Below, piece by piece: positions 7,454 to 15,830 of a stretch of DNA of 41,643 nucleotides. Origin of the DNA: Burkholderiales bacterium (GTDB lineage: Bacteria > Pseudomonadota > Gammaproteobacteria > Burkholderiales > Burkholderiaceae_C); NCBI GenBank assembly GCA_026400275.1, contig JAPLPK010000018.1:1-41643 (forward strand). The letters are read 5' to 3'. The translations under genes and the position numbers were made by a program. Position 1 is the first letter of the stretch. Every line of letters starts with the position of its first letter. The notes beneath the pieces were generated by a model. The model did no database searches, had not been told where the DNA came from, and saw nothing but the letters and a program-made list of their open reading frames with translations.

Positions 7454-8641
7454 TTAGGCAGCAGCCGCCATTTGCTTCACCAACGTCATGCGTTTGCTGG
7501 TGTGGCTGCCGGTCAGCACAAAGCCGTGGTGCGTGTCCGCCGCCTCGGCCGAGGCAAACCACCATTCGCCCAGTACCTGCTCCACCCACTGGCCCAGTTG
7601 GCCCGGTGCAGGCGGATGCGCCACGATGGGCAGGGCTGGGGTTTTGATGGCCACCGGCATGGCCTGGAATGCCAGCGCGGTGTCGGTGCCATGCAGGTTG
7701 GCGGCCAGGGCCTTGGCTGCCGCCATGATGGGCATCACATAGGGCAAGGTGCGGCCGGTGAGCGCGCCAGGGCTGGCGGCGCTGGCGTACTGCGCGGCGT
7801 CGCCCAGGGCCCAGACGTGGGAGGCGCTGGTGCGCAGTTGCTTGTCCACCAAAATGCCGCGCTCCACCGCAATGCCGCTGGCCTGGGCCAGCGCCGTGTC
7901 GGCGCGCAGGCCGACGGCGCTGAGCACGATGTCGGCGCTGAGCGTCTGGCCGTTGGACAAGCCCAGGCTGAGCCCATCGGAACCTGCATTCACGCTCTGC
8001 ACCGTGGCACCCAGCTGCCATTGCACCGCCAGCTCAGACAGCGCAGCCTGCAGCTGCGTGCTGGCCGTGGGCGGCAGCAAGGCGGCCAAGGGCCGGTCGT
8101 ACGGGTCGATCACCGTCACTTGGTAGCCTGCGCCGGCCAGGTCGTTGGCAAACTCGCAGCCGATCAGGCCGGCGCCCATGATGGCCACGCGTACCTGGGA
8201 CGCATCCTCGCCCAGCGCGGTCAGGCGCTGGTGGAACACGGCAAAGTCGTCCAGCGAGTTGACCGACAGCACGCCATCCGCCGCGTCGCCCTGCAGCGGC
8301 ACGCGGATGGGCTGGGCGCCGGTGGCCAGCACCAGGTCGCGGTAGGGCAAGGGGCCGGCGCTGGTGTGCAGTGTCTGCGTGGCTGTGTCGATAGCCGTGA
8401 CCTGGGTGTGCGGCAGCAGCGTGACGTTCAGCGTCTGGGCGATGGTGGCGGCGGGCGTGGTCACCAGTTGCGCCGGGCCGCGCTTCTGGCCAAAGGCATT
8501 GGACAGCGTGGGCTTGGCATAAAAGTCACCGGCATTGGCCGTCACCAGGGTGATGGGCGTGGTGGTGTCGAGCTTGCGGAACTCGCGCGCAGTTTGCCAG
8601 CCGGCCAGGCCGGCGCCAATGATCAAAACGGGATGGGACAT
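7454..8641 (-). CDS. FAD-dependent rubredoxin--NAD(+) reductase
   Basis: A 395-residue two-dinucleotide-binding-domain flavoprotein. It opens with the FAD loop VLIIGAGLAGWQTAREFRK, has LVLATGAQPIRVPL mid-way, a second NAD(P)H loop VAIMGAGLIGCEFAND near residue 150, and the FAD-binding aspartate region VWALGDAAQY near residue 275. This layout fits rubredoxin/ferredoxin reductases. The start ATG at 8641 was chosen because homology begins at MSHPVLIIG; an upstream in-frame extension has no support. The rubredoxin gene lies 143 bases upstream in the same direction, with an intrinsic terminator between, so the two are probably transcribed separately. Role inferred: NAD(P)H to rubredoxin electron transfer feeding the neighbouring rubrerythrin, although alkane hydroxylase partners are the other known use of such reductases. 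Confidence 0.83.
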   Translation of the reverse strand: MSHPVLIIGAGLAGWQTAREFRKLDTTTPITLVTANAGDFYAKPTLSNAFGQKRGPAQLVTTPAATIAQTLNVTLLPHTQVTAIDTATQTLHTSAGPLPYRDLVLATGAQPIRVPLQGDAADGVLSVNSLDDFAVFHQRLTALGEDASQVRVAIMGAGLIGCEFANDLAGAGYQVTVIDPYDRPLAALLPPTASTQLQAALSELAVQWQLGATVQSVNAGSDGLSLGLSNGQTLSADIVLSAVGLRADTALAQASGIAVERGILVDKQLRTSASHVWALGDAAQYASAASPGALTGRTLPYVMPIMAAAKALAANLHGTDTALAFQAMPVAIKTPALPIVAHPPAPGQLGQWVEQVLGEWWFASAEAADTHHGFVLTGSHTSKRMTLVKQMAAAA

Positions 8642-8712
8642 AGGTGTTGGATATGGAAAAGGCTTGCTGCCGCGACGGCCGGCGAAACGCACGGCGCCGA
8701 GCGGGGGAATAA

Positions 8713-8751
8713 AAAATGGCTGCAGGGGTAAGCACCACCAGCAGCCATTTT
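8713..8751 (-). terminator. Intrinsic terminator after the rubredoxin gene
   Basis: AAAATGGCTGC (8713-8723) and GCAGCCATTTT (8741-8751) form a perfect 11-bp stem; on the minus strand it is followed by TTTTTTATT. It lies 34 bases beyond the rubredoxin stop and before the reductase start, so it should end the rubrerythrin/rubredoxin transcript. Confidence 0.75.
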
Positions 8752-8784
8752 CGCTTGCGGAAGCTGGGCCGCCGCTGTAAGTAC

Positions 8785-8949
8785 TTAAATCGCTACCGGC
8801 TCAAAGTCGGCCTTGGCCACACCGCATTCCGGGCATTCCCAGCTGGCGGGCACATCGGCCCACAGGGTGCCAGGGGCAATGCCGTCTTCGGGGCGGCCGG
8901 TGGACTCGTCGTAGATGAAGCCGCAAACGATACAGATATAGGTTTTCAT
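8785..8949 (-). CDS. Rubredoxin
   Basis: A 54-residue rubredoxin, the usual length. The iron site is explicit: C-I-V-C-G-F (cysteines 6 and 9) and C-P-E-C-G (cysteines 39 and 42), with the family's aromatic core residues Tyr4, Phe11, Tyr13, Trp30, Trp38 and Phe49. It carries one electron at low potential in the cytoplasm. The ATG at 8949 was chosen because the family starts three residues before the first strand. It lies just downstream of rubrerythrin in the same direction, and the reductase gene follows. The gap between rubrerythrin and this gene holds a palindromic repeat with a perfect 10-bp stem that could lower read-through. Confidence 0.95.
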   Translation of the reverse strand: MKTYICIVCGFIYDESTGRPEDGIAPGTLWADVPASWECPECGVAKADFEPVAI

Positions 8950-8971
8950 GGTGAGGTTCTCGGTTTTATAT

Positions 8972-9027
8972 AAAAAATGCCCCTGGCGCATGTAAACCAT
9001 GCGCCAGTAGCTATGAAAATTGCAGCA
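8972..9027. repeat. Dispersed 56-bp palindrome, copy 3
   Basis: Plus orientation. CTGGCGCATG (8983-8992) and CATGCGCCAG (8998-9007) make a perfect 10-bp stem with a 5-nt loop, the best-preserved stem of the family in this window. It fills the space between rubrerythrin's stop (9029) and the rubredoxin leader. It may set the mRNA ratio of the two genes by partial termination or by protecting the upstream 3' end. Confidence 0.75.
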
Positions 9028-9028
9028 A

Positions 9029-9517
9029 TTATGCCGTCAACGTGGCCAGCTGCGCCTTGTAGTGGTTGGCATGGCGCTCTTCGACCTTGGCCAGCGCGGC
9101 AAAGCGCTTCTGGGCCTTTTCCAGTACGGACTTGAACTGGGCAGCATGGACCTTGGACTCTTCGATCTGCTCGTCCATCTCGGCTACGGCGGCGGCGTTG
9201 CCCTCGGCTTCGGCAGTGGCGCGGAAGCCGGGGTACATCTCGCTGTACTCATAGGTTTCACCGTCGATAGCGATCTGCAAAGCCTTGGCGGGCGTCATGC
9301 TGGCCTTGGGGTAGAGCAGGTCCAGGTGGCCGAAGGCGTGCATCACTTCCTGGTCGGCCGTGGCTTCAAAGGCGCGGGCTGTGGCCTCGTCACCGGCTTC
9401 ACGCGACAGCTTGGCGAAGTAACGGTACTTGATATGGGCCATGGATTCGCCAGCGAAGGCGGCTTCCAGGTTGGCCATGGTTTTGATTTCGGGGCGTTGG
9501 GTCGTCGTTGTAGTCAT
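9029..9517 (-). CDS. Rubrerythrin-type diiron protein without a rubredoxin domain
   Basis: A 162-residue ferritin-like four-helix protein. The metal-binding pattern is visible: E24 in AFAGESMAHIKY, E57-x-x-H60 in ADQEVMH, the GETYEYSEMYPGF turn with E87, E90 and E93, and E120/H124 in QIEESKVHAAQF. Known rubrerythrins reduce hydrogen peroxide to water in the cytoplasm. Canonical rubrerythrin is about 190 residues and ends in a rubredoxin domain; here the C-terminus has no C-x-x-C, and a stand-alone rubredoxin is encoded next door, which fits a split system supplied by the nearby reductase. The first 13 residues (Thr-rich) are variable. A long inverted repeat lies 67-103 bases upstream of the start. 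Confidence 0.9.
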   Translation of the reverse strand: MTTTTTQRPEIKTMANLEAAFAGESMAHIKYRYFAKLSREAGDEATARAFEATADQEVMHAFGHLDLLYPKASMTPAKALQIAIDGETYEYSEMYPGFRATAEAEGNAAAVAEMDEQIEESKVHAAQFKSVLEKAQKRFAALAKVEERHANHYKAQLATLTA

Positions 9518-9583
9518 CGTGGGCTCCAGTAGGTTGGTAGTGCGAACAGGAGCAATCTTACGGCCAACCCATCAAACAAACCA

Positions 9584-9620
9584 ATTGATAAACAATAATT
9601 GATTGTTAAATTTTATCAAT
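9584..9620 (-). promoter_or_regulatory. Nested inverted repeat upstream of rubrerythrin
   Basis: ATTGATAA (9584-9591) pairs with TTATCAAT (9613-9620), and within it AACAAT (9591-9596) pairs with ATTGTT (9602-9607). The region is AT-rich in GC-rich surroundings and lies between the LuxR-type gene stop and the rubrerythrin start. It may be an operator and promoter for the rubrerythrin-rubredoxin unit. The spacing does not match a canonical FNR box and I cannot assign it to OxyR. Confidence 0.45.
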
Positions 9621-9637
9621 ACTGCCTCACCGCACCG

Positions 9638-10627
9638 CTACTCGGCGCGGCGCAGGGCCTCGATCAATAGTGCGATGCTGCTGACCTGCAGCTTGTCGTA
9701 AATCGACTGGATCTGGTTGCGCACCGTGGCCGGCGAGCGGCCCAAAGCCCGAGCGATCTCTTTGTGGCTCTCGCCCTTGGCGATCAGGCGGGCAATCGTC
9801 CATTCACGCTCGGTGAGCTGATCGGCCAGGCAACGCGCACGGGCTTTCAAAAACAGCAGCCCATGCTCCATATATTGGCGCACGACGATGCCGCGCCCGA
9901 CAAATCGCCCCACGCCAGACAACAGGGCAGCCAGCAAGTCGGCGGGCAAATGGGGCCCGCGCCACGCATTCCACTCCGTTTGCGCCAGTTGCTGGAACTG
10001 TGGGTCGGAGTGGTAGAGCACACCCCGCGCATCCGCGATGGCCGCGCCATAGGGCGACAAAGCCTTGTCCGCCGCGTCCAGGTGATCCAGGTGCATAACA
10101 CGGTTCAACGCCAAGGCCTGCATCACATGGGGGGCGAGCTGCCCCAAGCGCTGGCGCTCGTCCTCGGTGCAATGCGCGTCTTTGTCCGCACGGTACAGGC
10201 TGATCCAGTGCACAAAGCGGGTATGGGGGTTGCTATCGGCCGCAATAAAGACGTTCTCGTGGCCAAAGCGGCGCAGGAACTCACGCATTTCGCGGGTCTC
10301 CGGCGCGCTGAACCAGCTTTCTGCATGGAAGGTACGAGTAACGTGGGGCTTACCAAATACGGTGGCGGCCGCGCTGTCCAAGTGCTTCAGCGGCTCATAG
10401 GCCTGCAGCATCTCGGGAGCCTTTTCATGCAAATGCACGGTATGGATGTCTATGCCCACAGACGTGGTCGTAGCCGTGCCCCACATGGACGAGTCAAACG
10501 GCAGAACCTGCTTGATTTGGGATAGCGCTGCATCCTGGAAGAGTTGGATGGGCAGCTCCTGCGACAAGCGGTAGAGCCGTAGCAACAGGGTGTTGAGGTC
10601 CGTAGGCTGGGTTCGGTAGTCGTACAT
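9638..10627 (-). CDS. LuxR-family transcriptional regulator
   Basis: A 329-residue protein whose last 65 residues form a LuxR/GerE helix-turn-helix: LTEREWTIARLIAKGESHKE, then IARALGRSPATVRNQIQSIY. The N-terminal 260 residues resemble a GAF-like sensor fold but have no motif I can name; the autoinducer-binding signature residues of LuxR/LasR proteins are not evident, nor is a receiver domain. I placed the start at ATG 10627 because AGGTGG sits 8 nt upstream, rather than at GTG 10639. A perfect 16-bp palindrome lies 18 nt upstream of the start and is a good candidate for its own operator. It is the first gene upstream of rubrerythrin in the same direction and might control it; this is inference. 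Confidence 0.82.
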   Translation of the reverse strand: MYDYRTQPTDLNTLLLRLYRLSQELPIQLFQDAALSQIKQVLPFDSSMWGTATTTSVGIDIHTVHLHEKAPEMLQAYEPLKHLDSAAATVFGKPHVTRTFHAESWFSAPETREMREFLRRFGHENVFIAADSNPHTRFVHWISLYRADKDAHCTEDERQRLGQLAPHVMQALALNRVMHLDHLDAADKALSPYGAAIADARGVLYHSDPQFQQLAQTEWNAWRGPHLPADLLAALLSGVGRFVGRGIVVRQYMEHGLLFLKARARCLADQLTEREWTIARLIAKGESHKEIARALGRSPATVRNQIQSIYDKLQVSSIALLIEALRRAE

Positions 10628-10644
10628 CGGCAATACCACCTAGC

Positions 10645-10660
10645 TAGTGCAATTGCACTA
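10645..10660. promoter_or_regulatory. Perfect 16-bp palindrome, candidate LuxR-type operator
   Basis: TAGTGCAATTGCACTA is its own reverse complement. It lies between the minus-strand LuxR-type gene (start 10627) and the plus-strand lipoprotein gene (start 10734), so a bound dimer could control either or both. No other copy was noticed in the window. Confidence 0.5.
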
Positions 10661-10680
10661 TTGTGACCCGCCGTGCCGTG

Positions 10681-10701
10681 GTCGACATTAAATATCTTTA
10701 C
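10681..10701 (+). promoter_or_regulatory. GTCGAC / TATCTTTAC motif upstream of the lipoprotein gene
   Basis: GTCGAC (10681-10686), six bases, then TATCTTTAC (10693-10701). The same two blocks, directly joined, occur at 15668-15682 upstream of the PEP-CTERM gene. The block lies 33-53 bases before the lipoprotein start codon. Shared regulation is an inference from the match alone. Confidence 0.3.
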
Positions 10702-10733
10702 AAATTTATGTATACAACCACGAAGGACTCACG

Positions 10734-12422
10734 ATGAAGCCGTCAAATACACCTTGGGCACTGGCTGCAGTCACCTCACTACTGGCACTGAGTGGCTGCG
10801 GGGGGGACGATGCGACACCTTTAGTCACATCGAACACCACCACTTTCACTGGCGTCGCGGCCACCGGCGCGGCCATGGCCGGCGCAGAAGTCAAAATCGT
10901 GTGCGCCGGCGGCACGGCCACCGGCACCACAAACGGCACAGGCAGTTACAGCATTGGAATAAATAACATTACGCTGCCATGCCTTTTTCGCGCCACCGGA
11001 ACCGACGGCACGGTGCTCTATTCCGTAGGCGGCACCAGCGCCGGTACAACACAAACCGCCAACATCACGCCGCTGACACACCTGCTGCTCGCAAGCTTGG
11101 CTGGCACCAACTTGTCAAGCTTTTTTACCGCCTTCGATGCAAGCACTGCCAGTACAGTGACGGCGAGCAACGTCAGCGCAGCACAAGCCGCCGTATTAGC
11201 CACACTGAGCAACGCGGGCTTGGATGTCTCCAGCCTGGTCGACCTGGTCGGCGGTAACTTGGCAGCTGGTAGCCATTCCGGCTACGACGGAATACTGGAC
11301 GCAGTAAAGACGATGTTGGCGGCCGGCGGAACTGACTTGACGGCGTTGACCAATTCGATCATCACAGGATCGCCTGCGGCACCAGCGGCGACCAACACCC
11401 ACGCACCCAGCCTGCCCGCAAGCCAACTACTAAAACCCGCCGCCGCCAACTGCACTGCTTTGCGCAGTGGTGAATTCGTAGTGGTACAGCCGCAAAAAGA
11501 TTCCACGCTAAGCGACCAAATAAGCACCAGCACGCTTAACGCCAGCACCCTCGTATGGACAGAAAGCGACAGCAGCACCACCACTTTTACCGCCGCCGAC
11601 GACTGTACATACACCTCTGGCGGCGACACCTATCTGGTGGCAAAGTCCGGCATCATCATGGGCGTCAACTCAGACCAGCCGGTAAAGGGCCTGACCATCG
11701 CGATACCAAAGCAAACCATCCCAGTGTCCGCACTTGCCGGCAGCTGGAACGCACTGGGCTTTCAGAAAAACAATGCAGGCACTGCCTATGTAGCGGAGAC
11801 CATTACCGCCGACATCAGCAGCGATGGTGTTTTCACCAATCTCAATGAGTGCGTCGGCGCCAGACTCAATGACACGTGCACCGCATCCAACACAACAATC
11901 AACCTCGTCAGCAACAGCACGGGTGGTTTTGACTGGATTGGCTCTGGAACCAACACGTGGAGTGAACGCGCTTTTGCCTACCGCGCTGGCAGCGGAGATC
12001 TTATGCTGCTGACGCTGGGCGGCGGCGGCAGCATTCATATCTGGACCAAACAACGCACCCTGAATCTCCCCACAGTTGGAGACCTGCTCACCGGCGGCGC
12101 CAGCGTACGAGTTAACAACCAATTGCTGGCGGGCACCTTGGATATATTCCCGAACGGTGCCTCAGTGGCCGCCATTGATGCCACAGCGGGCACCGTGACG
12201 CGGACCCAAACCACGTTATCGGGCGCAGCGGACTACAACGACACCGTGACCCTGAACAGCCCCAGACCCGGCTTCAACATCCGGGCGGCAGGCACAACGG
12301 TTTCGCAATTTGATGGTCGCACCGTCACTATTCGAGAGCGCACCAGCCTAGGCATTCGCGGCATGGGCATTGCATTTCAGTCGGTTCCGCATGTCAGCAG
12401 CTTCCAGATGTCTGTCGATTAA
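10734..12422 (+). CDS. Thr/Ser-rich lipoprotein of unknown function
   Basis: A 562-residue protein with a lipoprotein signal: hydrophobic stretch then LALSGC, Cys22 being the predicted lipid-modified residue followed by GGDD. After it, TGVAATGAAMAGAEVKIVC begins a short beta domain like the carboxypeptidase-regulatory Ig-like repeat often found at the start of betaproteobacterial lipoproteins, then a helical stretch starting at ITPLTHLLLA. The rest is Thr/Ser/Ala/Gly-rich and beta-prone, with paired cysteines. The composition (many ACC, AAC, AGC codons) differs from the neighbouring housekeeping genes but is common in surface proteins. Likely anchored in the outer membrane; the function is not recognisable. 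The upstream region shares a motif with the PEP-CTERM gene. Confidence 0.8.
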   Translation: MKPSNTPWALAAVTSLLALSGCGGDDATPLVTSNTTTFTGVAATGAAMAGAEVKIVCAGGTATGTTNGTGSYSIGINNITLPCLFRATGTDGTVLYSVGGTSAGTTQTANITPLTHLLLASLAGTNLSSFFTAFDASTASTVTASNVSAAQAAVLATLSNAGLDVSSLVDLVGGNLAAGSHSGYDGILDAVKTMLAAGGTDLTALTNSIITGSPAAPAATNTHAPSLPASQLLKPAAANCTALRSGEFVVVQPQKDSTLSDQISTSTLNASTLVWTESDSSTTTFTAADDCTYTSGGDTYLVAKSGIIMGVNSDQPVKGLTIAIPKQTIPVSALAGSWNALGFQKNNAGTAYVAETITADISSDGVFTNLNECVGARLNDTCTASNTTINLVSNSTGGFDWIGSGTNTWSERAFAYRAGSGDLMLLTLGGGGSIHIWTKQRTLNLPTVGDLLTGGASVRVNNQLLAGTLDIFPNGASVAAIDATAGTVTRTQTTLSGAADYNDTVTLNSPRPGFNIRAAGTTVSQFDGRTVTIRERTSLGIRGMGIAFQSVPHVSSFQMSVD

Positions 12423-12440
12423 AAAGCATCCGTAAAAACC

Positions 12441-12476
12441 AGACCCGTCCGGCAACCAGCAATCCGGGTCTGCTGG
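12441..12476. terminator. Overlapping hairpins between convergent genes
   Basis: In the 60-bp gap between the lipoprotein and the HAD phosphatase, AGACCCG (12441-12447) can pair with CGGGTCT (12465-12471), and CCAGCA (12456-12461) with TGCTGG (12471-12476). The two pairings compete. No clear T-run follows on either strand, so a terminator role is only suggested by position. Confidence 0.3.
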
Positions 12477-12482
12477 CTACCC

Positions 12483-13145
12483 CTAAACCAGCAGCTCCGC
12501 CAGCTGGTCCATGCCCGTGAAAGTGACTGCAGCCCCGGCCTCGCGCAAGGCCTGGGCATCCACATGGCCAGAGGTGTCCGGCGCATAGCCGAACACCGTG
12601 GCCCCTGCCGCCACACCCGCACGCACGCCGGTCACCGTGTCCTCCACCACCGCGCAGCGCCCGGGCCTGGCTTGCAGGGCAGCTGCCGCTGCCAGGTAGA
12701 CATCGGGCCAGGGCTTGGACCGGGGCATTTCATGGCCGCTGAAGACCCGACCTTCGAAGTATTCAATCAACCCGACCTTGCGCAGCTGCAATTCAACCTT
12801 GATGCGGTCCGCCCCGGACGCGCAGGCGATGCGGCCGGCATAACCCGTGTGGATGGCGTGTACCGCCGAGTGGATATGGGGCACGGCCTCCAGCCGGTCT
12901 TGCAGAGTCTGGTTGCGCCGGGTGCGGAACTCCGCCATCCAGGCATCGGTCACGGGGCGGCCGGTGCGGGCTTCGATCGCGGCAACCTCGTCCATCACTG
13001 CCTTGCCTACAAAGAAGCGCATGCACTCTGCCGTCGTCATCTCCCAGCCCTGGGCCGCCAGCATGTCACGCAGCACGCCATTGGTCAGCGGCTCGGAATC
13101 CACCAGCACCCCATCACAGTCAAACAACACCGCTTCAAATTTCAT
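12483..13145 (-). CDS. HAD-superfamily phosphatase, beta-phosphoglucomutase-like
   Basis: A 220-residue HAD hydrolase. Motif I is VLFDCDGVLVDSEP with nucleophile Asp9 and acid/base Asp11; the helical cap follows; motif II is the Ser in IACASGAD; motif III is the conserved Lys at SKPWPDVYL; motif IV is CAVVEDTVTGVRAGVAAG. The pattern and length fit the phosphoglycolate phosphatase/beta-phosphoglucomutase subgroup of cytosolic enzymes acting on small phosphosugars or similar. The ATG at 13145 was chosen because motif I must lie near the N-terminus; a longer in-frame extension is unsupported. It is divergent from the response-regulator gene with a 114-bp gap. The substrate cannot be assigned. 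Confidence 0.85.
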   Translation of the reverse strand: MKFEAVLFDCDGVLVDSEPLTNGVLRDMLAAQGWEMTTAECMRFFVGKAVMDEVAAIEARTGRPVTDAWMAEFRTRRNQTLQDRLEAVPHIHSAVHAIHTGYAGRIACASGADRIKVELQLRKVGLIEYFEGRVFSGHEMPRSKPWPDVYLAAAAALQARPGRCAVVEDTVTGVRAGVAAGATVFGYAPDTSGHVDAQALREAGAAVTFTGMDQLAELLV

Positions 13146-13259
13146 GGTTTCGCTCCTTGCGGGCGATGGTAAACGCGCGGGCCAAGAGGCGTGGCCGGCC
13201 AGTGAATGCCACGGGCAAGCCTTGGGGGAATTCTTGCCACATTCATTTATGCTCGGCAC

Positions 13260-13948
<689 letters not shown>

Positions 13949-13952
<4 letters not shown>

Positions 13953-15391
13953 GCCTGCTGGGTTTGCCCCAGGGTCTGCAAAAAGACAAAGCGCCTGGCC
14001 TATCGCTGAAACGCCAGTTGCTGCTGTGGCTGCTGCTGCCCCAGCTGGTGCTGTGGCTGGTGGGCGGGCTGCTGGCCTACCGCATTGCGCTGAACTACGC
14101 CGAAAAGGGCATAGACCAGTCGCTCACCCAATCGGTGCGCTCGCTGGCGCGCCAGGTCAAGCCCATGGGGTCGGGCCTGCTGGTGGACTTCCCGCGTGCC
14201 GCGCGCGACATCATTGAACAGGACCCGACCGACCGGGTTAGCTATATGGTGTCGTCGCCACCGGGCCAGTTTGTGCTGGGCAACAGCATGCTGCCCGACC
14301 CGCTGCTGGACGTACGCGTGGAACCGGGCGAGCCGCTGATCTACGAAGCCCTGCTGGACAAGAAACCGGTGCGCGTGGCCCTGCTGGAAGTCAACTACGG
14401 CGAGGCCGATGCACCCCAGCGCCTGCGCGTGCAGGTGGCCAAAAGCCTGGCCGTGCAGCAGCGCATCGCCCGTGAACTGGTGGCCGACATGCTGCTGCCC
14501 CTGCTGCTGCTGGGCGCGCTGTTGGGCATTGTGGTGTACATCGGCGTGGGCCGGGGCCTACAGCCCTTGAACCGGCTCGAAGCCCTGCTAGGCGACCGCA
14601 CGCAGCGCAGCTTCACTACCCTGTCACCCATCGAGCTCACCCAGGCGCCGCAAGAGGTGCACTCCCTGGCCGAGGCCGTGAACCACATGCTGGCGGCCGT
14701 ACGCCGCAGCCTGGGCCAGGAAAAGCGCTTCATTAACGACGCGGCCCACCAGTTGCGCACCCCCCTGGCGGGCCTCATCAGCCAGACCGAGCTGGCACTG
14801 ACCGAGCGCGACCCGCAAGCCCTGCAAGACCGCCTGACCAAGGTGCACTCCGGCGCACTGCGCAGCGCCCACCTGGTACACCAGCTGCTGTCACTGGCCC
14901 GGACCGAGGCCGACATCCAGCAGAAGCCGCTGGACATTGCCGCCCTGGCGCGCGAGGTGGCCCGCGAATGGACGCCACGCGCCATCGCAGCCGGTATCGA
15001 CCTGGGTTTCGAAGGCGACGACAAGCTGATCACCCAGGGCGAAAAACTGCTGCTGCGCGAAGCCCTGAGCAACCTGATCGACAATGCACTGCACTATGCG
15101 GGCCGGGGCGCCGCCGTGACACTGCGGGTGCAGAGCCAGGAAGGCCAGGCCATCGTCGAGGTGGAAGACAACGGGCCCGGCCTGTCCGAGGAAGACCTGC
15201 CACGCATGTTCGAACGCTTCTGGCGCGCCAGCGAGGTGCCCGGTGGCTGCGGCCTGGGCTTGTCCATCGTGGCAGAGATTGCGCTGCGCCATGGCGGCTC
15301 GGCCCAGGCATTGAGTGTGTTGCCCCAAGGTCTGTGCGTGCGCCTGAGTTTGCCGGCGGCGAAATGCCGGCCTGTATCAGAATCAATTTAG
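13949..15391 (+). CDS. Sensor histidine kinase (TctE/QseC-like)
   Basis: A 480-residue membrane kinase. TM1 covers about residues 24-45 (LLLWLLLPQLVLWLVGG), followed by a periplasmic 2CSK_N-type sensor region, TM2 at about 181-201, a HAMP-like linker, then the H-box FINDAAHQLRTPLAG with His267 as the likely phosphorylated residue. The ATP-binding part shows the N-box NLIDNALHYA, G1 VEDNGPGL, the F-box MFERFWRASE and G2 GCGLGLSIV. It should phosphorylate the regulator encoded just upstream. Family knowledge links the sensor type to carboxylates or catecholamine-like signals, but the ligand here is not predictable. The gene is followed by 440 bases without a convincing gene. Confidence 0.92.
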
Positions 15392-15667
15392 GCCGCAGCG
15401 CCGTTTGCACTGACGTTAGAGTTCACCGTTGCGCTGCACGCGGCTGCGCAGCAAAACACGACCAGTAGCCGCATGCGGGACACGCTGGCGAGGGGACCCT
15501 CGCAACCGCCTGACCAACCTCCGTGAAGGGCAGCTTCGCGTCCAGCAGCGATGGCCGACACCATTGACTATCCCATTCGGCCCGAGCAATGCCACGCAGC
15601 AATGCGGGCCCCGTGTGACCCGCAAAGAATCTCCTCCAACGTTGCCCGCCAAGCGGGCCATAAAAGT

Positions 15668-15682
15668 GTCGACTATCTTTAC
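15668..15682 (+). promoter_or_regulatory. GTCGAC-TATCTTTAC motif upstream of the PEP-CTERM gene
   Basis: GTCGACTATCTTTAC is a second occurrence of the two-block motif found at 10681-10701 before the lipoprotein gene. Here the blocks are contiguous and lie about 150 bases before the PEP-CTERM start codon. It may be a shared regulator site for exported surface proteins. Confidence 0.35.
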
Positions 15683-15780
15683 GTTACAGACACAAACAAA
15701 TTAATTAACCAATAAATCTTCTTTAATATCAACAACTTAAGAAACTTTACCAAAATGGCGCAATTAATGCTTCTGGTGCT

Positions 15781-15806
15781 AAATACCGATCCAAATTTCG
15801 GTATTT
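15781..15806 (+). promoter_or_regulatory. AT-rich hairpin in the PEP-CTERM gene leader
   Basis: AAATACCGA (15781-15789) pairs perfectly with TCGGTATTT (15798-15806) around an 8-nt loop and is followed by TTATT, 25 bases before the ATG. It could be an attenuator-like leader structure or an operator. The ribosome-binding site AAGGA follows it at 15820-15824, outside the stem. Confidence 0.4.
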
Positions 15807-15830
15807 TTATTCACCCAAGAAAGGAACCAT

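Larger units (their letters stand above)
15392..15830. other. Intergenic region before the PEP-CTERM gene
   Basis: No convincing gene here: short open frames on both strands show no family features. The first 270 bases are GC-rich and contain the palindrome GCGAGGGGACCCTCGC (15488-15503) and the small hairpin GCCCGC/GCGGGC (15644-15658), either of which might end the kinase transcript. From about 15660 the sequence turns AT-rich and holds the GTCGAC-TATCTTTAC motif and a leader hairpin of the next gene. Confidence 0.6.

Noticed and set aside
9584-9620. FNR box in the rubrerythrin promoter
   Set aside because: TTGAT and ATCAA halves are present but the spacing is far from the required four bases.
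15429-15704. Possible small gene in the gap before the PEP-CTERM gene
   Set aside because: Arg-rich translation without family features, no ribosome-binding site, and an equally open frame on the other strand.
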